Below, piece after piece: positions 1 through 6,350 of a stretch of 8,694 bases of DNA; within the stretch, counting starts at the first letter, position 1, and every line of letters starts with the position of its first letter. This DNA comes from Lachnospiraceae bacterium. GTDB lineage: Bacteria; Bacillota; Clostridia; Lachnospirales; Lachnospiraceae. The stretch covers positions 69,378-78,071 of the forward strand of contig JAAUZS010000051.1 of the NCBI GenBank assembly GCA_014804495.1, read 5' to 3'. The translations under genes and the position numbers were made by a program. A model generated the notes under the pieces. It saw only the letters and a program-made list of their open reading frames with translations, did not search any database and had not been told where the DNA came from.

Positions 1-2
1 AC

Positions 3-1109
3 GGAAGCGTTGCCGTTAATTTTTTCTCTAACCAGCCGGCACTGAACTATGGTTTTGCCAATCCAAGCGAACCTTGGCAGAGTGCAGTCGATGCCCCGGA
101 AGCTTTGGCAACCCGTCAGGCAATGAAAGATGTTATGGACTTTTGGATTTCTAAGGGCTGTGACGGCTTTCGCGTAGATATGGCGGGGTCGCTTGTAAAA
201 AACGATTATGGAAGCGTGGAAACGATAAAGCTATGGCAGGATGTCAGAAATTTTCTGAATGATAAGTATCCTGATGCAGTGTTGATTTCCGAATGGGGCG
301 AGCCGGATAAATCTTTGATGGCAGGATTCCATATGGATTTTCTGCTCCATTTTGGACCCTCTCATTATATGGATTTATTCCGCTGCGAACATCCGTATTT
401 TAGCAGGGAAGGAAAAGGAAATGCCTCCGCGTTTGTGGATACCTATATCAAAAACTATACTTTAACCAATGGAAAAGGGTTAATCTGTATTCCGTCCGGT
501 AATCATGATATGGAGCGAATCCGTAAATATCTGGATGAAGAAGAACTAAAGATTGTATTTGCATTTCTGTTATCAATGCCCGGTGCACCGTTCTTATACT
601 ATGGAGATGAAATAGGAATGCAGCATTTGAATATTCCGTCTGTTGAAGGTGGATATGACCGTACCGGCGTCAGAACGCCTATGCAGTGGAATGACGGGAA
701 AAATTACGGATTTTCGGAGGCTGACGCATACAAACTCTATACACCGCAGGATTTATCAGCAGATGCTCCCATAGTTTCCAAACGAATGTCCGATGGTGAA
801 TCACTTTGGAATGAAATCCGGAAATTATGTGAAATACGCAAGTCTTTTCCTGCTTTGTGTGCATTTGGAGATATCCGGTTTGTGTATTGTGAGCCGGAAA
901 AATATCCGCTCGTATATCTACGTACAAATGGGGATGAAAAAATACTCGTAGCGCTTAATCCTTCCGAAAAAGATGTCGAATGTCCATGTGAATATCAGTT
1001 AAAAAATGTAATCTATTCTTTGGGCAAGACGGTAAGCTATCAGGACGGAGTATTGCATGTACCGGGGCAGAGTGTTGGATTTATAAAAGTGAATACAACG
1101 TATATATAG
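3..1109 (+). CDS. GH13 alpha-glucosidase/alpha-amylase family enzyme, 3' part (5' end outside window)
   Basis: The frame is open from the first bases, so the start and the first part of the TIM barrel, including conserved region I, lie outside the window. GH13 conserved regions II-IV are visible: GFRVDMAG with the nucleophile Asp at 177-179, ISEWGEP with the acid/base Glu at 291-293, and GNHD with the transition-state Asp at 507-509. The later VRTPMQWN motif is typical of oligo-1,6-glucosidase, alpha-glucosidase and trehalose-synthase type GH13 enzymes. The last ~80 residues fit the C-terminal beta-sandwich domain. The family hydrolyses or transfers alpha-glucosidic bonds; the exact substrate cannot be fixed from this part. 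The catalytic set seen is intact, so there is no sign of decay. A TTG at 105 in this frame is internal, not the real start. No signal peptide can be assessed. Subfamily is inferred only. Confidence 0.93.
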   Translation, partial: GSVAVNFFSNQPALNYGFANPSEPWQSAVDAPEALATRQAMKDVMDFWISKGCDGFRVDMAGSLVKNDYGSVETIKLWQDVRNFLNDKYPDAVLISEWGEPDKSLMAGFHMDFLLHFGPSHYMDLFRCEHPYFSREGKGNASAFVDTYIKNYTLTNGKGLICIPSGNHDMERIRKYLDEEELKIVFAFLLSMPGAPFLYYGDEIGMQHLNIPSVEGGYDRTGVRTPMQWNDGKNYGFSEADAYKLYTPQDLSADAPIVSKRMSDGESLWNEIRKLCEIRKSFPALCAFGDIRFVYCEPEKYPLVYLRTNGDEKILVALNPSEKDVECPCEYQLKNVIYSLGKTVSYQDGVLHVPGQSVGFIKVNTTYI

Positions 1110-1138
1110 AATGACACTCATGGGTTTTATCAGTTCCA

Positions 1139-1167
1139 GACCGCTTTACTGTAAAGGTAAGGCGGTC
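1139..1167. terminator. Hairpin between convergent genes, possible bidirectional terminator
   Basis: GACCGC (1139-1144) pairs with GCGGTC (1162-1167). The stem continues inward with TTTAC against GTAAG (one G-U pair), giving an 11-bp stem with a 7-nt loop. It lies between the 3' ends of the glucosidase and the GNAT gene, where a shared terminator is expected. No clean T-tract follows on either strand, so intrinsic termination is not certain. Confidence 0.5.
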
Positions 1168-1218
1168 AACATCAGAATATGGACAGCGGTATATCGTTTT
1201 GATAACATCAATTCAAAA

Positions 1219-1677
1219 TTAAATATCTGAAATATACTCGAATGCTATATCACCACGCACATACTCATAATCATCAAGTTTTATTTCTTTAAATCCATTT
1301 TTCTCATAAATATGCAGCGCCGGTTTTAGTTTACTGTTGGAAATTATAAATAAACGCTTTGCCCCATGTTCCAATGCCCATTCCATTGATGCTTTAAAAA
1401 CCATGTTTCCTGCACCTTTATGGGGCACATTCTTATTTGAACCTAATTTACAGATTTCCCAAGTATCATCTTTCATCGGTGCAGACATACAGCATGCTAA
1501 TGGCGTTTCATTTTCAACCGCAAAGAAAATCATTGCTCCGTTATTTAATTCTTCATCAATCTTTTCAAATGTTTCCTTATCATGTTCCTCAAGAAAACCA
1601 AAATTAGAAACTATCCAATCCGTATTAAAATCAATAAATGCCTGTCTGTACTTTTCTTGAAATTGTACTAACTTCAT
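1219..1677 (-). CDS. GNAT-family N-acetyltransferase
   Basis: This 152-residue protein has the size and plan of a single-domain GNAT enzyme, which transfers an acyl group from acyl-CoA to an amine. The acetyl-CoA pyrophosphate-binding region is visible as EICKLGSNKNV followed by PHKGAGNMVFKASMEWA (about residues 84-112), where the GxG/A-type loop starts a helix. A final strand and helix, RLFIISNSKLKPALHIYEKNGFKEI, give the usual motif B with the Tyr (IYEKNGF) that often acts as general acid. The start is supported by GGAGG at 1689-1693, 11 nt upstream of the ATG. The gene has its own promoter and is convergent with the upstream glucosidase and divergent from the next gene. Substrate is unknown; no neighbour points to one. 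Confidence 0.9.
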   Translation of the reverse strand: MKLVQFQEKYRQAFIDFNTDWIVSNFGFLEEHDKETFEKIDEELNNGAMIFFAVENETPLACCMSAPMKDDTWEICKLGSNKNVPHKGAGNMVFKASMEWALEHGAKRLFIISNSKLKPALHIYEKNGFKEIKLDDYEYVRGDIAFEYISDI

Positions 1678-1715
1678 GATAATTGTATCCTCCGATAATT
1701 CTATTTATTAGCGCA

Positions 1716-1744
1716 ATTATAACCTGTTTTTAAATGATAGACAA
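1716..1744 (-). promoter_or_regulatory. Sigma-A-type promoter of the GNAT gene
   Basis: On the minus strand TTGTCT (1744-1739) is followed after 17 bp by a perfect TATAAT (1721-1716). The expected transcript start leaves a leader of about 30 nt holding the GGAGG site of the GNAT gene. Confidence 0.72.
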
Positions 1745-1790
1745 GAAAAATACTCAATATTGCTATTTATCGTTTTACAATAAATATTCA

Positions 1791-1820
1791 TTGACATTCA
1801 AAAGCTGCATGTTATATTAT
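1791..1820 (+). promoter_or_regulatory. Promoter of the leader and membrane-protein gene
   Basis: A perfect TTGACA at 1791-1796 is followed 16 bp later by TATATT (1813-1818) or 18 bp later by TATTAT (1815-1820). This is the strongest plus-strand promoter in the divergent spacer, and it sits about 95-100 nt upstream of the GTG start at 1915. Confidence 0.75.
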
Positions 1821-1914
1821 GGAAAATGAGCCACAAATGGCGCTGAGTTGCATTTCGAGATGAGACACGAGTGAACCATGTAATGCAGAATTGAGTTAAT
1901 CGGAGGTACATACT
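1821..1914 (+). promoter_or_regulatory. Long, possibly structured 5' leader
   Basis: The region between the promoter and the GTG start is about 94 nt, longer than the other leaders here. It can form a small hairpin GCCA-CAAA-TGGC (1830-1841) and a second stem TGCATT (1849-1854) with AATGCA (1882-1887) enclosing a 27-nt loop. The ribosome site GGAGG (1902-1906) lies 14 nt after the second stem. I do not recognise any known riboswitch consensus (no T-box, purine, SAM, c-di-GMP or fluoride core). A regulatory role is inferred from length and pairing only. Confidence 0.4.
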
Positions 1915-2394
1915 GTGAATTTTATATCAGTACTAAAACGTGAAAAAAGAACCATCATCATTTTTCTTATAGAAATAAGCATTCCTTTGTTCATTTTTGT
2001 AGGAATCCCTTTAGGAATATATATAATTACTACACTTAGAAATAGCAGTATAGTAATTCAGGAAGCTTATTGGGGGATTGTTCTTCCTGCCAAAAAAGAA
2101 ATGGAAGAAGTTTTGAGTGAACATTCTGAAATCGGACCTCATGGAGAAGGTCTATATCACAGTATATATGTTGTTGAACGAAATGAAATAAAGCTTAGGC
2201 TCAGAATCGATACAAAGTCAGATATCGAAAATACATGTCTGGAATATTGCGAAGATGCCGGAACAGCAGATGAGTATATGCCGGATTTTTCTCAGGAATA
2301 CAGATGGCGTAAATTTGAAAAATATCAGGATACACTTATTTTGGTGTATTTCGTAGAGACTAAAGAACTGCATGTTTTTGAGAATTTCTTTTAA
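1915..2394 (+). CDS. Single-pass membrane protein of unknown function (GTG start)
   Basis: This 159-residue protein is not recognised. A basic N-terminus (LKREKR, residues 7-12) is followed by one hydrophobic segment (about 14-40), which predicts an N-in membrane anchor. The C-terminal ~115 residues would lie outside and are mixed and fairly acidic, with alternating charged and hydrophobic strands (NEIKLRLRIDTKSD; YQDTLILVYFVETKELHVF) suggesting a small beta-rich domain. Two Cys residues (about 109 and 112 in CLEYC) could form a disulfide or metal site. The start is GTG, supported by GGAGG at 1902-1906 with 8 nt spacing. It stands alone, with its own promoter and leader, and is convergent with the PIN gene 39 bp away. 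A short lipoprotein-like or stress-associated surface protein is possible but not shown. Confidence 0.82.
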   Translation: MNFISVLKREKRTIIIFLIEISIPLFIFVGIPLGIYIITTLRNSSIVIQEAYWGIVLPAKKEMEEVLSEHSEIGPHGEGLYHSIYVVERNEIKLRLRIDTKSDIENTCLEYCEDAGTADEYMPDFSQEYRWRKFEKYQDTLILVYFVETKELHVFENFF

Positions 2395-2433
2395 CAAGCC
2401 GGAGTTTTCTTTGCTGGAAATGGCTCACTACTA

Positions 2434-3276
2434 TTAAAACACAATATGAACCGTTTTGTCCGCAACAATCTGTGCAAACATCTCATTATCGATTAATCCT
2501 GTAACCAATACTATTGAATGGTCTTCCTGCTCCTTACTGTATGTAATCTTGCGTACATCTTTTCTATAATCGCTCAGATTCTCAAGATTTATTTTTCCAG
2601 TTCTAACAAGCTGGCATAAAATAGCATCATTGCTTTTATATGCGACTGGAACCGGTGTTCTTGATGTAAATACATCTCTTAGAACAGCTTCCGCCTTTCT
2701 CTGAAATTCATAAGTATCTCTATCCTGTGAATATACTGTTAGTGCCTTAGTTTCCGGATAATACCACGAAACAATCTCCGCTAAAATAGTGATAGATACT
2801 TCACCTGCATTTTTCTTTTTAATTCTACCAGTTGACAGCAGCTGGTCGGAAATCGGCCATTCCTCATAAAGCTTATTAATCCAATCCTTAAATGAGTCCA
2901 TATCAAGTGCATCAGCCTTCTCAACATATTGTCGCAAATAACTTCTGATTTTTGCAATCTGACGTGTTGACGCAAGAACTATCTGATATAGGTTACCTTC
3001 TTCATTGTTCGCCAAATCAGAGTACTTTTCCTCTGCAATACAAAAAATCGGATACCCCTGCTCAATCAGGTCTTGCACATAATCTGCTCTTCCAGCGGCA
3101 TCATTTATTTCAGCTAATACCCATTCCGGAATTAAAATCAAGTCATAATCTCTTAAAACTGTTTCCGGTTGTAGTCCTTTTACCTTTAATCCCTGCATAA
3201 ATGAAATTGAGGACGTATCCAAAAGAGCAATATGCCTCATATCATCTATACGTGTGATTTTAGTTATCTCTATCAT
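2434..3276 (-). CDS. PIN-like domain protein, putative endoribonuclease (last gene of XRE-ImmA-PIN cassette)
   Basis: This 280-residue protein opens like a PIN nuclease: ALLDTSS puts Asp20 at the end of strand 1, LIPEWVLAEI gives Glu56, NAGEVSITILAEI gives Glu159, and TVYSQDRDTYEF gives Asp185/Asp187. Together they could form the acidic Mg/Mn-binding site used by PIN enzymes to cut RNA. It is about twice the length of VapC toxins (~130 aa): an insertion of roughly 80 residues, partly helical, lies between the Glu56 and Glu159 motifs, and about 70 residues follow the core. The start codon overlaps the stop of the metallopeptidase gene (ATGA, 3276-3273), with GGAGGA at 3281-3286, so translation is probably coupled. 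The context suggests a toxin or effector controlled by the two upstream genes. PIN assignment is by motif; the function is inferred. Confidence 0.8.
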   Translation of the reverse strand: MIEITKITRIDDMRHIALLDTSSISFMQGLKVKGLQPETVLRDYDLILIPEWVLAEINDAAGRADYVQDLIEQGYPIFCIAEEKYSDLANNEEGNLYQIVLASTRQIAKIRSYLRQYVEKADALDMDSFKDWINKLYEEWPISDQLLSTGRIKKKNAGEVSITILAEIVSWYYPETKALTVYSQDRDTYEFQRKAEAVLRDVFTSRTPVPVAYKSNDAILCQLVRTGKINLENLSDYRKDVRKITYSKEQEDHSIVLVTGLIDNEMFAQIVADKTVHIVF

Positions 3277-4055
3277 TCATTCCTCCTCATTATCATGGAT
3301 ACTTCTGTCAAAATATTCATCAAAAACTCTTCATTATCTTTATGATAATTAAGTTCCGGATTCTCATCCTTACTCTTCTTTATTCTTTCCTGCAAAAAAG
3401 CTGTATTGACTACGCAGGAAGGGCTTACTAAACTATTATCTAAACCAAGCATTTTAAATCGGTTTGGTAAATCATTAAACTGTAAATCAAATACTTCCTT
3501 AATTTTTTTGCAAAGCTTCTCATTTTCACTTTGAACAGCATACTCATAAAGTGAAACCAATACTGCTTTATACGGTGCTTGAAATGTTGACATACAATAG
3601 AAAATTTTCGAAATAAAATCCATTTCCGGCAGTTCTGTAAAGTATCTATCAACACCGTTTAATAACATACATGCAGCAAAATATTCCGCTTTTCTTTCTT
3701 CCAAAGTATTGTCTGTTTCGATGAAATGATCCAATGATACTTTATCAAATATCAAATGATATATCTCATGCCATGCTGTAAAATACTGGTTTGCTCTTGG
3801 TAATGAAGTATTCACAACAGGAATAATCTTTCCGTCCTTAACATAAATTGCTCCACTCCAGAATTTGTCTTCAATAGGCATTTGGATCAAACCAAAGTTT
3901 TGAAGAATCATTAAAGCAAGCTGAGGAGCTGATGCTACTTTCATAATTGATGGAGTTGTTTGCAGCTTAATAGCCTGCGCTAATACTTCATTCTTAATAT
4001 CACGGTTCTTTTCTATGACAAGATCCAAATTGTTTGCAGTAATTAATTCACTCAT
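3273..4055 (-). CDS. ImmA/IrrE-type (COG2856) zinc metallopeptidase without its own HTH
   Basis: The 260-residue protein carries HEIYH at residues 96-100 inside AWHEIYHLIF, with a downstream EERKAEYFAACMLL helix (Glu120/Glu124) supplying the third zinc ligand. This is the pattern of ImmA/IrrE peptidases, which cleave partner XRE-type repressors in some mobile elements. N-terminal to it is the usual helical region and a strand pair (GAIYVKDGKIIPVVN). The start at 4055 is chosen because GGGGA (4062-4066) lies 6 nt upstream, just after the stop of the XRE gene. A longer frame to 4133 exists but overlaps that gene and adds an unlikely hydrophobic tail. Ten bases separate it from the XRE gene, and its stop overlaps the PIN start by 4 nt. 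The DNA-binding part often fused to this family is here a separate gene upstream. Probable target: the upstream repressor (inference). Confidence 0.87.
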   Translation of the reverse strand: MSELITANNLDLVIEKNRDIKNEVLAQAIKLQTTPSIMKVASAPQLALMILQNFGLIQMPIEDKFWSGAIYVKDGKIIPVVNTSLPRANQYFTAWHEIYHLIFDKVSLDHFIETDNTLEERKAEYFAACMLLNGVDRYFTELPEMDFISKIFYCMSTFQAPYKAVLVSLYEYAVQSENEKLCKKIKEVFDLQFNDLPNRFKMLGLDNSLVSPSCVVNTAFLQERIKKSKDENPELNYHKDNEEFLMNILTEVSMIMRRNE

Positions 4056-4065
4056 ATTGTTTCCC

Positions 4066-4434
4066 CTAATAATAGATTGCACACAAATCAATAACATCAA
4101 GAAGTAAACTATACTGCTTCTTCGCATTCTCACTCATTTCATGCTCCATCGGAGCATTCTGTGAAAATACCGTTGCCATGACAGCTTTAGCCGGGGCTGA
4201 ATGATATAGCATCAAATCATCTACTGACATATTAAGCAACTTCAGTATCTTCTGAAGATGACGGTCAAAGGATCTCTTATTATCTATTCTGCCATTTAAT
4301 AACTTATCCAGTGTCGGGCGGGAAATATCTGACTTCGTAGAAAAAGAGACTTTGGTATAACCCTTATCACGAATACAATCTTTTAACTTTGAAGCCACCA
4401 GACTTCTTTGTTCAAATAATTCATCAAACTTCAT
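4066..4434 (-). CDS. XRE-type helix-turn-helix repressor-like protein
   Basis: The 122-residue protein has a Cro/C1-type HTH at about residues 12-77. The turn region KVSFSTKSDISRPTLDKLLNGR matches the second and third helices (recognition helix about SRPTLDKLLNGR, 38-49), and QKILKLLNMSVDDLM closes the domain as in many XRE proteins. The last ~40 residues are without recognised motif and may be the dimer or protease-recognition part. The start at 4434 is chosen over an upstream ATG at 4494 because AAGGAG lies at 4444-4449, 9 nt upstream, and because the upstream ATG falls in the -35 box. It is first in a three-gene unit with the metallopeptidase and PIN genes. A palindrome next to its own promoter suggests autorepression. 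It could act as antitoxin-like regulator of the cassette. Confidence 0.87.
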   Translation of the reverse strand: MKFDELFEQRSLVASKLKDCIRDKGYTKVSFSTKSDISRPTLDKLLNGRIDNKRSFDRHLQKILKLLNMSVDDLMLYHSAPAKAVMATVFSQNAPMEHEMSENAKKQYSLLLDVIDLCAIYY

Positions 4435-4465
4435 TGTGATGTTCTCCTTCAATTTCTTCACTCTT

Positions 4466-4494
4466 ATTATATGCCGAAACGGAAGAATCATCAA
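4466..4494 (-). promoter_or_regulatory. Promoter of the XRE-ImmA-PIN operon
   Basis: Minus-strand TTGATG (4494-4489), 17-bp spacer, then a perfect TATAAT (4471-4466). The expected leader is about 25 nt and contains the AAGGAG site of the XRE gene. Confidence 0.75.
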
Positions 4495-4497
4495 TAT

Positions 4498-4522
4498 AAA
4501 TGTAAAATATTTTTTTACATTT
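4498..4522. promoter_or_regulatory. Perfect palindrome beside the -35, candidate repressor operator
   Basis: Arms AAATGTAAAA (4498-4507) and TTTTACATTT (4513-4522) are perfect 10-bp inverted repeats with a 5-bp centre. The centre-to-centre distance of the TGTAAA/TTTACA half-sites is about one helical turn or slightly more, as expected for a dimeric XRE repressor. It begins 3 bp upstream of the -35 box of the cassette. Its AT-richness leaves a chance origin possible. Confidence 0.5.
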
Positions 4523-4568
4523 TAACATTATATCCTTATAATATTTTATGACTTTTCACAAGAATACA

Positions 4569-4596
4569 GACGGCGGCAGCTATAGCTGTCGCCGTC
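4569..4596 (-). terminator. GC-rich hairpin, terminator of the sigma/anti-sigma unit
   Basis: Arms at 4569-4580 and 4585-4596 are 12 bp long around a TATA loop, with one imperfect pair, and start 8 nt beyond the stop codon of the 329-residue gene. On the minus strand the stem is followed by the moderately T-rich TGTATTCTTGTG, which is not an ideal U-tract. Location and strength of the stem favour a terminator. Confidence 0.72.
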
Positions 4597-4603
4597 ATCC
4601 ATC

Positions 4604-5593
4604 TTACGGCTGAATATTGTCAAGCACCTCATGAATCTCTTCTTCTGTCATACCTATAAATTCTAAAACAGTGTCACCGGTATTACCTCTGAACAACGTA
4701 GAAGTTCTGGTGTAACCGAATTCAGTATCATCACTCAGCTTAAAAGAAATCCCTACGGAAGAAAGATACTCCCGCTCGTTAACTGTCTCACCGGTAGTGG
4801 TAATCAGCATGAAAACCGATTCTAATTCAGCATCTTCTTCATCTGAACCGCCTGTAGGAAAATTTTGCTGATTGATGTTAAAATGTCCGTTTCCATAAGA
4901 AAACTCCCCGGCGATACTGTAATCCGTATTTTCCGTATCCAAATCCTCATATTCGTAATATACGACATCTCCGATGTAATTTGTCCTAAACAGTTTTTCA
5001 AAACCGGAATCTTCTGCTGCCGTAAAGTAATCTGCATACCGGTATTCGGTAACGCGGGTAGTCTGATATCCCTTGGTCCAGTTTACGGCATCATCGGAAT
5101 CAAAGACTTCGTAAGTATCATCCCATACTTTTTTACTGAGCCATAATGTATCTGCTGAGCCATCCTCCTCAGAAATCGGAGAAATAACGGAGTCCTCAGA
5201 CATTTCCGGCAGATTTATTTCGGTTGTCTCACCATTCTCAGAATTATATACTATTGCCATATCATCTCCGGCTATCAAACCTTTTATGGAAAAATGGATA
5301 TTATTGTTGTAGATTACGGCAGCGCTAACGGTTCCTCCTACAAGTAAAACTGCAGCAGCGGCAGCCGCGGCAACACCTGATATACGTTTTGTTGTTTTCT
5401 TTATATTCATATTTTTACGCTCCTTTTGCTTTAACTGATTGAGAAAATCTTCCGGCATCTGTTCTGCCGGTTTCAATCCCTGCATGCGGCATAGTTCTTT
5501 GCATGCCTCTTCTGTTTTGTCGTACTCTTCATAATTCAGATAAGAATCTATTTTTTTGTTCAGTTCTGTAATCAATGCATTGTTACTTTCCAT
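4604..5593 (-). CDS. Membrane-anchored putative anti-sigma factor/sensor protein
   Basis: This 329-residue protein has a cytosolic, charged, helical N-terminus (1-70), a single hydrophobic segment rich in Ala (about 71-94, ISG then a run of seven Ala, VLLVGGTVSAAVI), and an acidic, Thr/Tyr-rich extracellular part of about 235 residues. This is the plan of a single-pass anti-sigma factor, and it follows the ECF sigma gene by 78 bp. The N-terminus lacks the HxxxCxxC zinc anti-sigma motif; its Cys31 and Cys35 are CxxxC with no nearby His. The acidic external domain holds no recognised catalytic motif. AAAGGAGG (5599-5606) with 5-nt spacing supports the start. A promoter-like element identical in layout to that of the sigma gene precedes it, so it may be made from its own sigma-dependent promoter. 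A role as regulated effector rather than anti-sigma remains possible. Confidence 0.75.
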   Translation of the reverse strand: MESNNALITELNKKIDSYLNYEEYDKTEEACKELCRMQGLKPAEQMPEDFLNQLKQKERKNMNIKKTTKRISGVAAAAAAAVLLVGGTVSAAVIYNNNIHFSIKGLIAGDDMAIVYNSENGETTEINLPEMSEDSVISPISEEDGSADTLWLSKKVWDDTYEVFDSDDAVNWTKGYQTTRVTEYRYADYFTAAEDSGFEKLFRTNYIGDVVYYEYEDLDTENTDYSIAGEFSYGNGHFNINQQNFPTGGSDEEDAELESVFMLITTTGETVNEREYLSSVGISFKLSDDTEFGYTRTSTLFRGNTGDTVLEFIGMTEEEIHEVLDNIQP

Positions 5594-5631
5594 AAGTGCC
5601 TCCTTTCACGAGGGGTAAGCTCACCACCTGC

Positions 5632-5663
5632 TTATATATGTTTTTTTCAGGCTGATGTAACGG
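5632..5663 (-). promoter_or_regulatory. Promoter-like bipartite element before the anti-sigma gene
   Basis: Minus-strand CCGTTACATC (5663-5654), 14 bp, then ATATATAA (5639-5632). Both boxes and the spacing are identical to the element before the sigma gene. Read as a promoter, GTTACA and TATATA are 17 bp apart and give a leader of about 33 nt before the ATG at 5593. It lies in the 78-bp gap just after the sigma gene stop. Confidence 0.65.
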
Positions 5664-5671
5664 AATTATTT

Positions 5672-6184
5672 TTAAAAATCGTCCAGCCTTAAATCAGCAA
5701 CGATTTTACGCACTTTTTTTCGTATTCGCACGTATTTCATACGAATTGCAGTTTCGCTCATCTGCAATTCTTTGGCAATGACGCTCATAGGCTTTTTATC
5801 AATATAAAATTTTCTATAAAGGTCACGTTCCTTGGGCTTTAGCATTTGGAGTACCTGCTTTCGATAATCAGCTTCATTTATGCTGCCTGATTTCATAGAA
5901 CAAAGCTCTTCATAAGCATCTTTCTCAAAAGCCGCCTGCTCTGATTCCAGAAGTTCGACTTCATTTGTCCTGCTCTTTTTATAATACTCCAGCACCAAAT
6001 TTTTGGCGGTAGTATATAAAAAAGCTATTGGTTTTTCGTGACAAAGAAATTTGTCTCCCTTTTGAAATGCAATCAGGAATACATCCTGCGTAATATCCTC
6101 TGCTGCTTCCTTTTTTCCGGTTTTGGCTAATATGTAGTTGTATATCCGGGCATAATTTTCCCTGCATATCTCTTCAAATGGCAT
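5672..6184 (-). CDS. ECF-type RNA polymerase sigma factor
   Basis: The 170-residue protein has the two-domain form of an extracytoplasmic-function sigma factor. Region 2 spans about residues 5-72, with AAEDITQDVFLIAF (region 2.2, core RNA polymerase binding) and the FLYTTAKNLVLEYYKK segment (-10 recognition). A linker follows, then region 4 at about 106-160, with LKPKERDLYRKFYIDKKPMSVIAKELQMSETAIRMKYVRIRKK as the -35-binding helix-turn-helix. It is preceded by GGAGG (6193-6197), 8 nt from the ATG at 6184; an upstream GTG at 6199 would place the ribosome site inside the gene, so the ATG is preferred. It directs transcription of a small regulon; the duplicated element before it and before the adjacent membrane protein suggests autoregulation. 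The signal sensed is unknown. Region 4 ends in a basic tail. Confidence 0.92.
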   Translation of the reverse strand: MPFEEICRENYARIYNYILAKTGKKEAAEDITQDVFLIAFQKGDKFLCHEKPIAFLYTTAKNLVLEYYKKSRTNEVELLESEQAAFEKDAYEELCSMKSGSINEADYRKQVLQMLKPKERDLYRKFYIDKKPMSVIAKELQMSETAIRMKYVRIRKKVRKIVADLRLDDF

Positions 6185-6200
6185 AGTAAATCCCTCCACT

Positions 6201-6232
6201 TTATATATGGAAGTTTGGGGAAGATGTAACGG
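6201..6232 (-). promoter_or_regulatory. Promoter-like bipartite element before the sigma gene
   Basis: CCGTTACATC (6232-6223), 14 bp, ATATATAA (6208-6201) on the minus strand; same boxes and spacing as before the anti-sigma gene. If it is the promoter, the start of transcription would fall near 6195, almost in the GGAGG, so the leader would be only about 11 nt. That is unusually tight, and an operator role cannot be excluded. Confidence 0.6.
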
Positions 6233-6350
6233 TTTGTTTATAAAATTTACTTTATCACAGGAATAAGGAAAAAATTTTAGAAGATAGAATTAGGTGAAGT
6301 AATGGCATTTTCCCATGATAGGACAAACAGCATTGGAATCTCTGTAGAAT

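Noticed and set aside
1337..1660. 107-codon open frame on the plus strand
   Set aside because: It lies wholly antisense to the GNAT gene, whose motifs and ribosome site are clear; no ribosome site or recognisable protein on this strand.
1826..1846. Six-codon leader peptide MSHKWR in the 5' leader
   Set aside because: No convincing ribosome site or regulatory codon run; too short to support.
1827..2427. TGAGCCA (1827-1833) and TGGCTCA (2421-2427) as inverted ends of a small mobile element around the membrane-protein gene
   Set aside because: Only 7 bp, no flanking duplication seen, and no transposase; chance is sufficient.
4056..4133. N-terminal extension of the metallopeptidase with a hydrophobic stretch, like a signal peptide
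   Set aside because: It overlaps the 3' end of the XRE gene in another frame and lacks a ribosome site; the start at 4055 has GGGGA 6 nt upstream.
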